Positions 25,935-34,652 of a DNA stretch of 64,000 nt are shown piece after piece. The translations under genes were made by a program, and so were the position numbers. The stretch's first letter is position 1, and every line of letters starts with the position of its first letter. Origin of the DNA: Kineosporia aurantiaca JCM 3230 (GTDB taxonomy: Bacteria; Actinomycetota; Actinomycetes; Actinomycetales; Kineosporiaceae). Below the pieces are notes generated by a model. It was given only the letters and a program-made list of their open reading frames with translations. It did no database searches and was not told where the DNA came from. The DNA lies in contig JODP01000002.1 in the NCBI GenBank assembly GCA_000719025.1, positions 496,001-560,000 on the forward strand, read 5' to 3'.

Positions 25935-26342
25935 ATGACCGAGCGTTCCGCGCTGTCCCCGGCCAACTTCCCCGCCCCCGCTCTCCCGTTCTCCGCGGGG
26001 GTCCGCGCGGGTAACACCGTGCAGGTCTCCGGCCAGGGCCCGACCAACCCGGAGACCGGCGAGTACCTGTTCCTCGGTGACGTGAAGGCCCAGACCACGC
26101 AGGTGCTGCGGAATGTCGAGGCGGTGCTCGCGGCCGGCGGGGCCGGTTTCGACGACGTGATCATGCTGCGCGTCTACCTCACCACCCGCGACCACTTCGC
26201 CGCGATGAACGAGGCCTACGGCGAGTACCTGACCAGCCGCTGCACCTCCGGCGTGCTGCCCTCGCGGACCACCGTGATGGTCGGTCTGCCGCACCCCGAC
26301 ATGCTGGTCGAGATCGACGCCCTGGCCGTCGTCACCAACTGA
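25935..26342 (+). CDS. RidA/YjgF family protein
   Basis: 135-residue trimeric enamine/imine deaminase family protein. Core features include VSGQGPTNPETGEY near residue 30, QTTQVLRNVEAVLAAGG in the first long helix, and the conserved Arg in GVLPSRTTV near residue 110, which binds the 2-aminoacrylate carboxylate in RidA. RidA proteins detoxify reactive enamines released by PLP dehydratases. ATG 25935 has GGAAGG upstream; the in-frame extension to 25896 does not match the family. It is located between ferritin and the MatB-like gene with no clear functional tie. Confidence 0.9.
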   Translation: MTERSALSPANFPAPALPFSAGVRAGNTVQVSGQGPTNPETGEYLFLGDVKAQTTQVLRNVEAVLAAGGAGFDDVIMLRVYLTTRDHFAAMNEAYGEYLTSRCTSGVLPSRTTVMVGLPHPDMLVEIDALAVVTN

Positions 26343-26372
26343 GGAGCCGGCCGCTCGTGATGGACTGAGCGC

Positions 26373-27752
26373 ATGTCGCTGCTGACCGCGCTCACCGCCC
26401 CCACCCGGCCCGACCGCCCGGACGCGGTCCGCTTCGGCGACGTGGCCCTGAGCCGCGAGCAGCTCCTGGCCGCCGCCACCGCGGTCGCCGACCGGGTGAC
26501 CGGGGCGGCGGCCGTGGCGGTCGAGGCCACCGCCGACGCGCGCACGGTGGCCGCGATCGTCGGCGGTCTGCTGGCGGGCGTGCCGGTGGTCCCGGTCCCG
26601 CCGGACAGCGGGCAGGCCGAGCGCGAGCACATCCTGCGGGACTCAGGGGCCGAGATCACGCTCACCGCAGACCGGATCGACCTCAGCGCCCAGGGACGGG
26701 GCAGTTACCCGGACCCGGATCCCAAGAGCACCGCGCTGATCCTCTACACCAGTGGCACCACCGGTGCGCCGAAGGGCGTCCCGATCACCGGATCCGCCAT
26801 CGCCGCCGGGCTGGACGCGCTGGCCGACGCCTGGTCCTGGACGCCGGACGACACGCTGGTCCACGGCCTGCCGGTGTTCCACGTGCATGGTCTGGTCCTC
26901 GGCGTCCTCGGCCCGCTGCGCCACGGCTCGGCCCTGGTCCACACCCTTCGCCCGCGCCCGGGTGACTACGCACAGGCCGCCCGCGAAGGTGGATCCCTGT
27001 TCTTCGGAGTGCCTACGGTCTGGTCACGGATCGCCGCCGACCCCGCGGCTGCGGACGCCCTCCGAAGGGCCCGGCTCCTGGTCTCCGGCAGCGCTCCCCT
27101 ACCGGTTCCGGTGTTCAACCGCCTCGAGGAACTGACCGGTCACCGCCCGGTGGAGCGATACGGCATGACCGAAACGCTGATCACCGTAAGCAGCCGCGCC
27201 GACGGTGAACGACGGCCCGGGCAGGTCGGTGTCCCGATCGCCGGCACCGCCACCCGACTCGTCGCCGAGGACGGCCGCCCCGTGCCCACCGATGCCGAAT
27301 CGGTCGGAGAACTGCAGGTCAGCGGGCCGACAGTGTTCGGCGGCTACCTCGGCCGGCCGGACGCGGACGCGCGCTCCTTCACGGCCGACGGCTGGTTCCG
27401 CACCGGAGACGTGGCCACCATCGCTCCCGACGGCTGGCACCGGATCGTCGGGCGGGCGTCCACCGATCTGATCAAGAGCGGTGGATACCGCATCGGGGCC
27501 GGCGAGATTGAGGACGCTCTCCTCGGGCTGGCCGGGGTACGGGAGTGTGCGGTCATTGGGGTCCCCGACGAGGACCTGGGTGAGCGGGTGCGGGCCTTCG
27601 TCGTGGCCGAGGAATCCGTCCTTACCGAGCAACAGGTGATCGACCACGTGGCCCGGCACCTGTCCGCCCACAAACGTCCCCGCGACGTGGTCTTCGTTCC
27701 CGAGCTCCCCCGCAACGCCATGGGGAAAGTGGTCAAAGCGCAGCTCCGTTAG
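26373..27752 (+). CDS. Malonyl-CoA synthetase-like acyl-CoA ligase (MatB type)
   Basis: 459-residue ANL-superfamily enzyme that adenylates a carboxylic acid and transfers it to CoA. Motifs: P-loop-like YTSGTTGAPKG (about residue 128), GLPVFHVHGLVLGVLGPL, YGMTET, WFRTGD, and catalytic Lys in NAMGKVVKAQ near the end. The overall size and the strings HVHGLVLGVLGPLR and ATDLIKSGGY-like STDLIKSGGYRIG are very close to actinobacterial MatB, which uses malonate or methylmalonate. Substrate is inferred from that likeness. The PRPP synthetase paralogue follows closely, so the two may be co-transcribed. Confidence 0.85.
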   Translation: MSLLTALTAPTRPDRPDAVRFGDVALSREQLLAAATAVADRVTGAAAVAVEATADARTVAAIVGGLLAGVPVVPVPPDSGQAEREHILRDSGAEITLTADRIDLSAQGRGSYPDPDPKSTALILYTSGTTGAPKGVPITGSAIAAGLDALADAWSWTPDDTLVHGLPVFHVHGLVLGVLGPLRHGSALVHTLRPRPGDYAQAAREGGSLFFGVPTVWSRIAADPAAADALRRARLLVSGSAPLPVPVFNRLEELTGHRPVERYGMTETLITVSSRADGERRPGQVGVPIAGTATRLVAEDGRPVPTDAESVGELQVSGPTVFGGYLGRPDADARSFTADGWFRTGDVATIAPDGWHRIVGRASTDLIKSGGYRIGAGEIEDALLGLAGVRECAVIGVPDEDLGERVRAFVVAEESVLTEQQVIDHVARHLSAHKRPRDVVFVPELPRNAMGKVVKAQLR

Positions 27753-27785
27753 GTGATCCGGAGATCTTGGCTATCCTCGTCGCAT

Positions 27786-28724
27786 GTGAGGGACATCGCG
27801 ATTTTCTCCGGTAGCGCCCACGTCGAGCTGGCGGACGAGATCTGCCAGTACCTGTCGGTTCCACTCCTGCCCTCCCGCACCTCGCGCTTCGCCAACGACT
27901 GCCTCGAGGTGCAACTCCAGGCCAACTGCCGGGAGCGGGACGTCTACCTGATCCAGCCGCTGGTGCCGCCGGTCCAGGAGAACCTGGTCGAGCTGCTCCT
28001 GCTGCTGGACGCCGCCCGCGGCGCCTCGGCCGCGCGCACCACCGTGGTCATGCCGCACTACGCCTACGCCCGCTCGGACAAGAAGGACGCACCGCGGATC
28101 TCGATCGGCGGCCGCCTGGTCGCCGACCTGCTGACCACCGCCGGGGCCGGCCGGGTGCTGACCATGACCCTGCACTCGCCGCAGGTGCACGGCTTCTTCA
28201 GCGTGCCGGTCGACCACCTGCACGCGCTGCGCGAACTGGCGGCCCACTTCCAGCCCTACGACCTGTCGAACACCGTGGTGGTCTCCCCCGACCTGGGCAA
28301 CGCCAAGGCGGCCACCGCCTTCGCCCGGATCCTCGGGGTGCCGGTCGCGGCCGGCGCCAAGCAGCGCTTCTCCGACGACCAGGTGGTGATCACCGACATC
28401 ATCGGTGACGTCCGGGGTCGCGACGTGATCGTGCTGGACGACGAGATTGCCAAGGGGAGCACGGTTTTCGAGCTGCTGGACCGGCTGCGCGAACGCGGCG
28501 CCGGGCAGATCCGGGTGGCCTGCACGCACGGCCTGTTCTCCTCCAACGCGCTGGACCGGCTGGAGGCGCAGGAGGACGTGCTCGAGGTGGTGTGCACCAA
28601 CACCGTGCCGATCGGCAAGGAGAAGCGGGTACCCAAGCTCGAGGTGCTGTCGATCGCCCCCGCTCTCGCGGAGGCGATCCGGCGGATCCACAACGGCGAG
28701 TCGGTGTCCTCGCTGTTCCACTGA
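27786..28724 (+). CDS. Ribose-phosphate pyrophosphokinase paralogue
   Basis: 312-residue PRPP synthetase-like protein: two type I phosphoribosyltransferase folds, as in Prs. The ATP-binding region YARSDKKDAP aligns with the canonical YARQDKK. The pyrophosphate region GRLVADLLTTAGAGRVLTMTLH is well kept, and the PRPP loop is DDEIAKGSTV where housekeeping Prs has DDMIDTGGT-like. The divergence and the lack of a purine/glmU neighbourhood suggest a second Prs rather than the housekeeping copy. GTG 27786 is the likely start; the frame extends 11 codons further without family similarity. It abuts, tail to tail with no gap, the lectin/DUF6924 gene. Confidence 0.82.
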   Translation: MRDIAIFSGSAHVELADEICQYLSVPLLPSRTSRFANDCLEVQLQANCRERDVYLIQPLVPPVQENLVELLLLLDAARGASAARTTVVMPHYAYARSDKKDAPRISIGGRLVADLLTTAGAGRVLTMTLHSPQVHGFFSVPVDHLHALRELAAHFQPYDLSNTVVVSPDLGNAKAATAFARILGVPVAAGAKQRFSDDQVVITDIIGDVRGRDVIVLDDEIAKGSTVFELLDRLRERGAGQIRVACTHGLFSSNALDRLEAQEDVLEVVCTNTVPIGKEKRVPKLEVLSIAPALAEAIRRIHNGESVSSLFH

Positions 28725-30521
28725 TCAGAACCCGCGGTGCACCGGGTCCTCGGAGCCGGGCCGGGGCAGGTACTCCTCCCAGCTCAGGTTGGCGATCTCG
28801 AGGTTGAGGTGGAGGGACCAGAGCGCCGCGGCGGTGGCCCGCAGAGTGCGGCTCACCCCCTCCACCGGCTCGTAGTCCGGCCCGGCCGCGGGAAGGGTGG
28901 TGTTGACCACCAGCACGGGATGTCCCGGCTGAGTCATCGTCTCGCGATCAGCCAGGTAGAAGATGTCCGTCCGGTCGAGGTCGGGCAGCGCGGCCAGCAC
29001 CTCGTCCGGGTCTGCCCCTTCCCAGCCCCGGTCCTGCACCGGGTGGATGTCGGCGTCCTGGAAGAACTCGTCGCTGGCCAGCTCCTCCAGTAGGGAGGCC
29101 CAGGCCGCTTCGTCGGAGAAGTCGGTGCGCACCAGAAGGAAGTACTCCGACCGGAGGGACGGACGACCGGGCGAAGGGGTACGCATCGGTTCCGTCCAGG
29201 GTCGCGCGATCGAGGCCGGGACCAGACCACCCAGCAGTTCGCCGTTCAGATCCCCGGCGGTAGGCGACACGTCGGCCACTTGGCAGAGCAGCTCGAGGCC
29301 GGCGAAGGCGGCGTGCCAGTCGGCCCGCGTCCGCGAATGCTCCTCGACGCCGGCCCGGGCAAGGGCATCCAGCAGTTCGGGCCGGCTCATCCCCCGGCGC
29401 CGCTTCGGACGGCGTTCGTGGAGCAGACTGACGGTGTCGCCGTCCTGGTGCATGGAGAACTCGGTCGAGTAGCCCAGGACCGGGATGCGGGACTCGCGGG
29501 TGACGGTCGTTCCGGCCGACAACGGATCCCCGGGAAAGTCGGGGGCGCCGGCTACCAGCAGGGTGTGCGGACCGAGCGGGACCGCCGCCACCGGCACCGA
29601 GTCCTCCTGCCGACGGCTCTCGAACTCCGGCCAGGTGGCCCGGGACATCGCATCGGCGGTCAGCCCCCAGCGCCGCAGAGCCTCCTCCGGGACCACGTTC
29701 TGGACCACGGCCACGGTGTAACCGTGAGCCGGTGAGAGCGAGTCGAAAAGGACCCGGAGCCGGAGCTGTTGCCCGTCCCGATCGTCGTCGGGCGGGACAG
29801 TCTGCCCGGGCCCGTCGCCGGGGACGGTCCAGACCGCCGCGCCTTCGGCGTCCCGGAGCTCGGCTCTTCCCGGGAGCAGCACGAGCTCCTCCCCCGGGCC
29901 GGCGATCTCGGTCTCGACCCTCCCGTCCCGGAGCAGCACGAGCCGTCCGTCCACCCCGAGCACCAGGTCGGACCCGGGACCGGACGGAAGCGACCAGCCG
30001 GGCTGATTACGGGGCGGGCTCAGGATGAGGGACCCGGTCGGGCTCGGATGAAGCAGCGTGCCCCCGTCCGGACTCGAGAGCCATTGCCGATCCAGGCTCT
30101 CGCCCCGGCGCAGCCCGAACCGGAACCGGGACCGGGGCCAGTGCTCAGGTCCGGAAAAGACCCGGCCGGCCGAGCTCCAGACGACCTCGTCGTCCGCGGC
30201 CACCAACTCCACCTCGCCGGCGTCGGTCAGCCGCAGTTCCTCGGCTCCGCTCCCGGCAGTACCGCTGTGCCACCCGCGCTCGCGGTGGTGGTTCCAGACC
30301 GCCAGATCGCCATCCAGCCCGAACACCAAAAGGCTCTGGCCGTAGACCTTCTCACTGGTCAGCCACCACCGCACCGCGCCGCTCCCGGTGTCGGACACCG
30401 CGGTCTGCCCCGTGCCTCGGGAATTGACCAACACGAAGCGACCGGACGGAGAGCTCAGCGCGCTCTCGTACAGGAATTCCCCCCGTCGCAGGCGGAACGG
30501 AAGCCCTGGAGTGATCTTCAT
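28725..30521 (-). CDS. Lectin-like/DUF6461-like/DUF6924-like protein, copy 1
   Basis: 598-residue protein of unknown function. N-terminal third: two bulb-lectin-like beta repeats, the first about residues 8-110 (SPSGRFVLVNSRG, LVFGLDGDLAVWN, LRLTDAGEVELVAADD), the second a diverged copy about 120-230 (SPDGGTLLHPSPTGSL). Middle (about 255-445): a region resembling DUF6461 (GYTVAVVQNVVPEEALRRWG). C-terminal 140: a region resembling DUF6924 (FLLVRTDFSDEAAWASLLEE to the end). No signal peptide or membrane helix, so probably cytoplasmic. It is a tandem paralogue of the gene 32 bp upstream, which has the same order but one lectin repeat; the last residues, EDPVHRGF, are identical in both. Domain names are from pattern memory. 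Confidence 0.7.
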   Translation of the reverse strand: MKITPGLPFRLRRGEFLYESALSSPSGRFVLVNSRGTGQTAVSDTGSGAVRWWLTSEKVYGQSLLVFGLDGDLAVWNHHRERGWHSGTAGSGAEELRLTDAGEVELVAADDEVVWSSAGRVFSGPEHWPRSRFRFGLRRGESLDRQWLSSPDGGTLLHPSPTGSLILSPPRNQPGWSLPSGPGSDLVLGVDGRLVLLRDGRVETEIAGPGEELVLLPGRAELRDAEGAAVWTVPGDGPGQTVPPDDDRDGQQLRLRVLFDSLSPAHGYTVAVVQNVVPEEALRRWGLTADAMSRATWPEFESRRQEDSVPVAAVPLGPHTLLVAGAPDFPGDPLSAGTTVTRESRIPVLGYSTEFSMHQDGDTVSLLHERRPKRRRGMSRPELLDALARAGVEEHSRTRADWHAAFAGLELLCQVADVSPTAGDLNGELLGGLVPASIARPWTEPMRTPSPGRPSLRSEYFLLVRTDFSDEAAWASLLEELASDEFFQDADIHPVQDRGWEGADPDEVLAALPDLDRTDIFYLADRETMTQPGHPVLVVNTTLPAAGPDYEPVEGVSRTLRATAAALWSLHLNLEIANLSWEEYLPRPGSEDPVHRGF

Positions 30522-30553
30522 ACCTAGAAGCACGAGTTCCGGCGAGTGCCCGT

Positions 30554-32032
30554 TCAGAACCCGCGGTGCACCGGGTCCTCGCTGTCGGGGTCGGGCAGGT
30601 AGTCCTCCCAGTCCATGTTCGCGATCTCGAGGTTCACGTGCATTGACCAGATCGAGTCGGCGGTCGCCCGCAGCGTGCGGCTGACCCCCGGGACCGGCTC
30701 GTAGTCCGGCCCGGCCTCCGGCAGGTCGGCGTTGATCACCAGCAGCGGGTGCCCCCAGCCGGTCATCGCCTCGGCGTCGGCGATGTAGACGGCGGGGATC
30801 TCCTCGTCGTTGGTGACTGCGGCCATCACCTCGTCCATCCCCGCGCCTTCCCAGCCCCGGTCGTTCACGGGACGGATCTCGGTGCCCTCGAAGAACTCGT
30901 CGTCGGCCACTTCCTCGAGGATCGCCGCCCACTCCGCGTCGTCCGAGAAATCGGTGCGCACCAGCAGGAAGTCCTCCGCCGGGATCGGGGGACGGCCGGG
31001 CGGAGGGGTCTTCACGATCTCCTCGGGCGGCTGCGCGACCGAGGCCGGGACCAGCCCGCCCAGCAGCACCCCGTTCAGGTCGGCGGCTTCCGGGGACACC
31101 CCGGCGACCCGGCTCAGCAGCTCGAGCCCGGCCAGGCTGGCCATCCAGTCGGCGTCGCCCTTGAGGTGCTCCTCCAGCTCGGACGCCTGCACGGCCAGGA
31201 GCAGCTCGGGCCGGTCCATCCCGATCCGTCGTTTCGGCGTGGCCTCGCGCAAGTGGCTGACCGTCCGTCCGTTCTGGTGCAGGGAGAACTCGGTGGCCCA
31301 GCCGGTGCCCGGCACCCGGGACTCCCGCACGACGGTCGTCCCGACGGAGAGCGGGTCACCCGGCAGCCAAGGTGCGCCGGCCACCAGGAGGGTCATCGAG
31401 CCGAGCGATACGGCCGCGATCGGCACCTCCCCGTCTCCCCGACGGCTCTGAAGCTCTTGCCAGGTAGCCCGCCCAACCGCGTCCATTGGTAATCCCCACC
31501 GGTGTAGGGCCTCTTCGGGGGTCGCGTCGAACAACACGGCGACGGTGTAGCCGTGGGCCGGGGCCAGGGAATCGAAGAGGTTCTGGAGCCGTTGCTGAAA
31601 TGCCCCCTCTGTAGGGGCAACTTGGTCAGACGACGGCTGCGCTACGTAAGGAGGGAACGGGTCGGTACCCGGAGCGGTATCGCTGCTCCAGACGATCCGG
31701 TCATCCGCGGCGACCAGTTCCACGTTGCCCACGTCGGTCACGCGCAACACCTCGGCACCGCTGCCGGCGGTGTCACTGCTCCAACCCCGGTCGCGATGGT
31801 GGTTCCAGACCATGAGGTCGCCGTCCAGACCGAAGACCAAAGAGCTGGAACCGTAGACGTTGGTGTCGGGCACCTTCCAGAGCTCTACCTCAGTGGCGTT
31901 GTCGATCAGGGACGAACCACCCCGGATCCCGTTGCGAAGGGTGAAGCGTCCGGACGGCGAGCTGAGCGAGCTCTCGTGGAGGAACTCCCCGGGGCGCAGC
32001 CGTGGGCCCTGGGGTTCGGGCGTGATCGTCAT
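30554..32032 (-). CDS. Lectin-like/DUF6461-like/DUF6924-like protein, copy 2
   Basis: 492-residue paralogue of the downstream gene. One bulb-lectin-like unit (about residues 8-115; SPSGRFTLRNGIRGG, LVFGLDGDLMVWNHH, LRVTDVGNVELVAADD) is followed by a DUF6461-like middle (GYTVAVLFDATPEEALHRWG, about 150-340) and a DUF6924-like end (DFLLVRTDFSDDAEWAAILE, about 350-492). Acidic residues are abundant in the last domain. There is no export signal. ATG 32032 is preferred over the in-frame GTG six bases upstream. Both genes probably form one operon reading away from a divergent MarR gene. Function unknown; a binding or immunity-like role would be speculation. Confidence 0.7.
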   Translation of the reverse strand: MTITPEPQGPRLRPGEFLHESSLSSPSGRFTLRNGIRGGSSLIDNATEVELWKVPDTNVYGSSSLVFGLDGDLMVWNHHRDRGWSSDTAGSGAEVLRVTDVGNVELVAADDRIVWSSDTAPGTDPFPPYVAQPSSDQVAPTEGAFQQRLQNLFDSLAPAHGYTVAVLFDATPEEALHRWGLPMDAVGRATWQELQSRRGDGEVPIAAVSLGSMTLLVAGAPWLPGDPLSVGTTVVRESRVPGTGWATEFSLHQNGRTVSHLREATPKRRIGMDRPELLLAVQASELEEHLKGDADWMASLAGLELLSRVAGVSPEAADLNGVLLGGLVPASVAQPPEEIVKTPPPGRPPIPAEDFLLVRTDFSDDAEWAAILEEVADDEFFEGTEIRPVNDRGWEGAGMDEVMAAVTNDEEIPAVYIADAEAMTGWGHPLLVINADLPEAGPDYEPVPGVSRTLRATADSIWSMHVNLEIANMDWEDYLPDPDSEDPVHRGF

Positions 32033-32128
32033 GACCACTACACGATCAGGCGGCCGGTTCCCGTTCAGGCCGCCCCATTGGGTGAGCGTTCAACCTTCCC
32101 CGCGCGCTCCCGAAATCCGAAAGGTACG

Positions 32129-32668
32129 ATGAGAAACATGGCGGAACCCCGGTGGCTTGATCAGGAAGAGCACCACACCTGGCGCTCGTACCTGGCCGCG
32201 ACCAGGTTGCTGAACGCCCAGCTCGATCGCGAGCTCCAGCGCGACTCGGGCATCCCGCAGTCCTACTACGAGATCCTGGTCCGGCTGTCCGACCAGCCCG
32301 ACCGGCGGCTGCGGATGAGCGATCTCGCGGAGATCAGCGAGTCCTCCCGCAGCCGGCTCTCGCACGCCGTGGCCCGGCTGGTGGCCAACGGCTGGGTGGA
32401 GCGCGAGAGCTGCGACACCGACCGGCGTGGGGCCTTCGCGGTGCTCACCGACCGGGGCTTCGAGGCCCTCGCCAACGCCGCCCCGGCGCACGTCGAGAGC
32501 GTCCGCCGACACCTGTTCGACCGGCTCACCCGCGAGCAGATCCTGCAGTTCGGCGCGATCACCGATGCGATCCTGGCGGGTCTGCGGGAGAGCTCGGCCG
32601 AGGTCGACTCCGAGTGCACCGGCCGCGAGCGCGAGGCCGGGCTGATCCCGGACGACCAGGTGGCCTGA
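32129..32668 (+). CDS. MarR family transcriptional regulator
   Basis: 179-residue winged-helix regulator. The N-terminal dimerisation helix is WRSYLAATRLLNAQLDRELQ. The winged HTH covers about residues 55-120 (LRMSDLAEISESSRSRLSHA as the DNA-reading helices, RRGAFAVLTDRGF as the wing). ATG 32129 has GAAAGG just upstream; a second ATG nine bases on is possible. It is divergent from the lectin/DUF gene pair with a gap of 96 bp, so it may control that pair, or itself. Confidence 0.88.
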   Translation: MRNMAEPRWLDQEEHHTWRSYLAATRLLNAQLDRELQRDSGIPQSYYEILVRLSDQPDRRLRMSDLAEISESSRSRLSHAVARLVANGWVERESCDTDRRGAFAVLTDRGFEALANAAPAHVESVRRHLFDRLTREQILQFGAITDAILAGLRESSAEVDSECTGREREAGLIPDDQVA

Positions 32669-32841
32669 GTCCGGTTTGGCACGGGCCGCGCTTTCCGGTC
32701 CTGGTCTGCCCGCACTCGCCGCCCTCGTCCGCCGGGCCGATACGCCGCCGATCGGACCGATCCCGGCATGTTGACTCAGCGTTATCAAAGCTTGACTCGC
32801 TGTATTGGACTGTGGTGCGCACGGGTCCTAGCGTGTCGGCC

Positions 32842-33810
32842 GTGACGACTGTCCTCCCCGGGCGCCCCGCCGACGAGCCGCCCCACCGCCCCGGCTCGTC
32901 GGGCCTGGCCGTCATCGGTCCGCGCGAACCCGAGATCGCCGAGCCGATCGCGCAGACCCTGTCCCGGCCCGCGACCATCCGCAGCATCCATCGCCCGGTG
33001 GTGGCCCTGGCCGACGGCACCTGCCTCGGCTACCAGGCCACGGTCCGGGTCGGCGACTGGGCCGCGCGCTCGGCCGCCCCCTACTTCGAGGCCGCCGCCC
33101 AGGCCGGGTTGTCCGGCCAGCTCGGCGCCCTCGCCCTGCAGGCCGCCCTGCGCGAACGGGTAGGGCTGCCGGAGGACAAGTTCCTCGCGGTCGAGATGGA
33201 CGCGGATGCGCTGACCCACCGCGACGTGCTGGACGTGCTGGACAGCGCGGGCGAGATCAGCGACCTGGTGCTCAGCCTGATCACCCCGCATCTGCGGCCC
33301 GGGCATCCGGCGATCGACGTGCTCTCGGTCCTGCGCGGGCGGGGGCTGCTGCTGGCCGCCGGGGTAGGACCCGCCGGGCTGGCCGATCTGGTGGCGCTGG
33401 AACTGCTGGTGCCGGACCTGATCCGGGTGCCCGCGGAGCTGGTCCGCGACGTGCACCGGCACGCCGTGCGCCGGCGGCTGGTGGAGAACGTGGTGGACCT
33501 GGCCGAGGAGCTGGGGGCTGCGGTGCTGGCCGAGGACGTCGAAAGTCTGGACGAGGCGTCGGTGCTCCGTGGGTGCGGTGTCCGGCTGGCTTCGGGGTGG
33601 CTTTTCGGACGGGCGCGGCCCGGTTTCGTGGCTCCGTCGGCCGAGGTCTGTGAGTGGCTACGGGTCTGGAACACGCAGCCCGGGCTGATCCCCCGGCAGG
33701 GCGGACCGTCCTCCTCGTTGCATTCCGTGCCCCCGGTAGATGTCGGCGGCGGCCGGTACATCGACCTGGACAGCTACCGGGAGAGCACGGACGGCCCGCG
33801 GCTGCTCTGA
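32842..33810 (+). CDS. Degenerate EAL domain protein
   Basis: 322-residue protein whose residues about 55-280 have the EAL (c-di-GMP phosphodiesterase) pattern. The namesake motif reads QAT in GYQATVRV instead of EAL, and downstream catalytic acidic positions are also not recognisable, e.g. LAVEMDADAL where strand 3 should be. The end of the barrel, LRGCGVRLASGWLFGRARPG, keeps the usual GxxxxQGxxF-like shape. It is therefore expected to be catalytically dead and possibly a c-di-GMP or protein-binding module. The start is uncertain: GTG 32842 is used, and GTG 32833 or 32815 are alternatives. No GGDEF domain is attached. Confidence 0.75.
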   Translation: MTTVLPGRPADEPPHRPGSSGLAVIGPREPEIAEPIAQTLSRPATIRSIHRPVVALADGTCLGYQATVRVGDWAARSAAPYFEAAAQAGLSGQLGALALQAALRERVGLPEDKFLAVEMDADALTHRDVLDVLDSAGEISDLVLSLITPHLRPGHPAIDVLSVLRGRGLLLAAGVGPAGLADLVALELLVPDLIRVPAELVRDVHRHAVRRRLVENVVDLAEELGAAVLAEDVESLDEASVLRGCGVRLASGWLFGRARPGFVAPSAEVCEWLRVWNTQPGLIPRQGGPSSSLHSVPPVDVGGGRYIDLDSYRESTDGPRLL

Positions 33811-33821
33811 GCTGACCTGAG

Positions 33822-34652
33822 TTACTTGATTCCGGTGGTGGCCAGCGAGGAGACGAAGAAGCGCTGGCCGAACAGGAAGATGACGATCACCGGCAGCTGG
33901 CTGATCAGGGTGCCCGCCATCAGCACCGGCCAGTTGGTGAAGTGCGCGCCCTGGAACGAGGCCAGGCCGATCTGCACGGTCATCACGTCCGGCGAGGTGT
34001 TCACCAGCAGCGGCCAGAGGAAGTCGTTCCACGAGGTCAGGAACGTCAGGATGGCCAGGGTGGAGAGCGGCGGGCCCATCAGCGGCAGCAGCACACTGCG
34101 CAGGATCCGCAGCCGGCCGGCCCCGTCCAGCACGGCCGCCTCCTCCAACTCCACCGGCAGCCCGAGGAAGAACTGGCGCAGCAGGTAGATCCCGAACGGG
34201 GTGACCAGGTTGGGCACGATCAGCGCGGGCAGGGTGTCGACCAGGCCGAGGTGCTTGACGATCAGCAGGCTCGGGATCATCACCACCTGGAACGGCACCA
34301 TCAGGGTGGCCAGCACCAGGCCGAAGACGATCCGGCTGCCGGCGAACCGGATCCGGGCGAACGCGTACCCGGCCAGGCTGCAGAGCACCAGGTTGCTGAG
34401 CACGCAGACCACCGAGACGATCGCGCTGTTGGTCAGCCACCGGCCGAACGGGCCCTGGTCCCAGGCGGCCGAGAAGTTGTCCCAGTGCAGCGAGGACGGC
34501 ACTCCCTGGGGGAAGCGCTGGGTGTCGGGCACGCTGGACAGGCTGGTCAGCACCATCCAGATCAGCGGCGTGGCCATCACCAGGGCCAGCGGGATCAGCA
34601 CCAGGTGCCAGGGACTGGGCCTGCGCAACCACGTCGAGCCAGCCGGGTTCAT
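33822..34652 (-). CDS. Sugar ABC transporter permease (MalG type)
   Basis: 276-residue permease with six predicted helices, last gene of the importer operon. The cytoplasmic EAA loop reads ELEEAAVLDGAGRLRILRSV near residue 185. The N-terminal segment LVLIPLALVMATPLIWMVLT and the ending FVSSLATTGIK are typical of CUT1 carbohydrate importers. Its ATG overlaps the upstream permease stop by four bases (ATGA). No ATPase gene is present in this operon, so a shared MsiK/UgpC-type ATPase encoded elsewhere must power it, as is common in actinomycetes. Confidence 0.93.
   Translation of the reverse strand: MNPAGSTWLRRPSPWHLVLIPLALVMATPLIWMVLTSLSSVPDTQRFPQGVPSSLHWDNFSAAWDQGPFGRWLTNSAIVSVVCVLSNLVLCSLAGYAFARIRFAGSRIVFGLVLATLMVPFQVVMIPSLLIVKHLGLVDTLPALIVPNLVTPFGIYLLRQFFLGLPVELEEAAVLDGAGRLRILRSVLLPLMGPPLSTLAILTFLTSWNDFLWPLLVNTSPDVMTVQIGLASFQGAHFTNWPVLMAGTLISQLPVIVIFLFGQRFFVSSLATTGIK

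Noticed and set aside
28731..30600. Gene conversion or assembly duplication as the cause of the lectin/DUF pair
   Set aside because: The two copies differ throughout and in lectin repeat number, so they are old paralogues rather than an assembly artefact.
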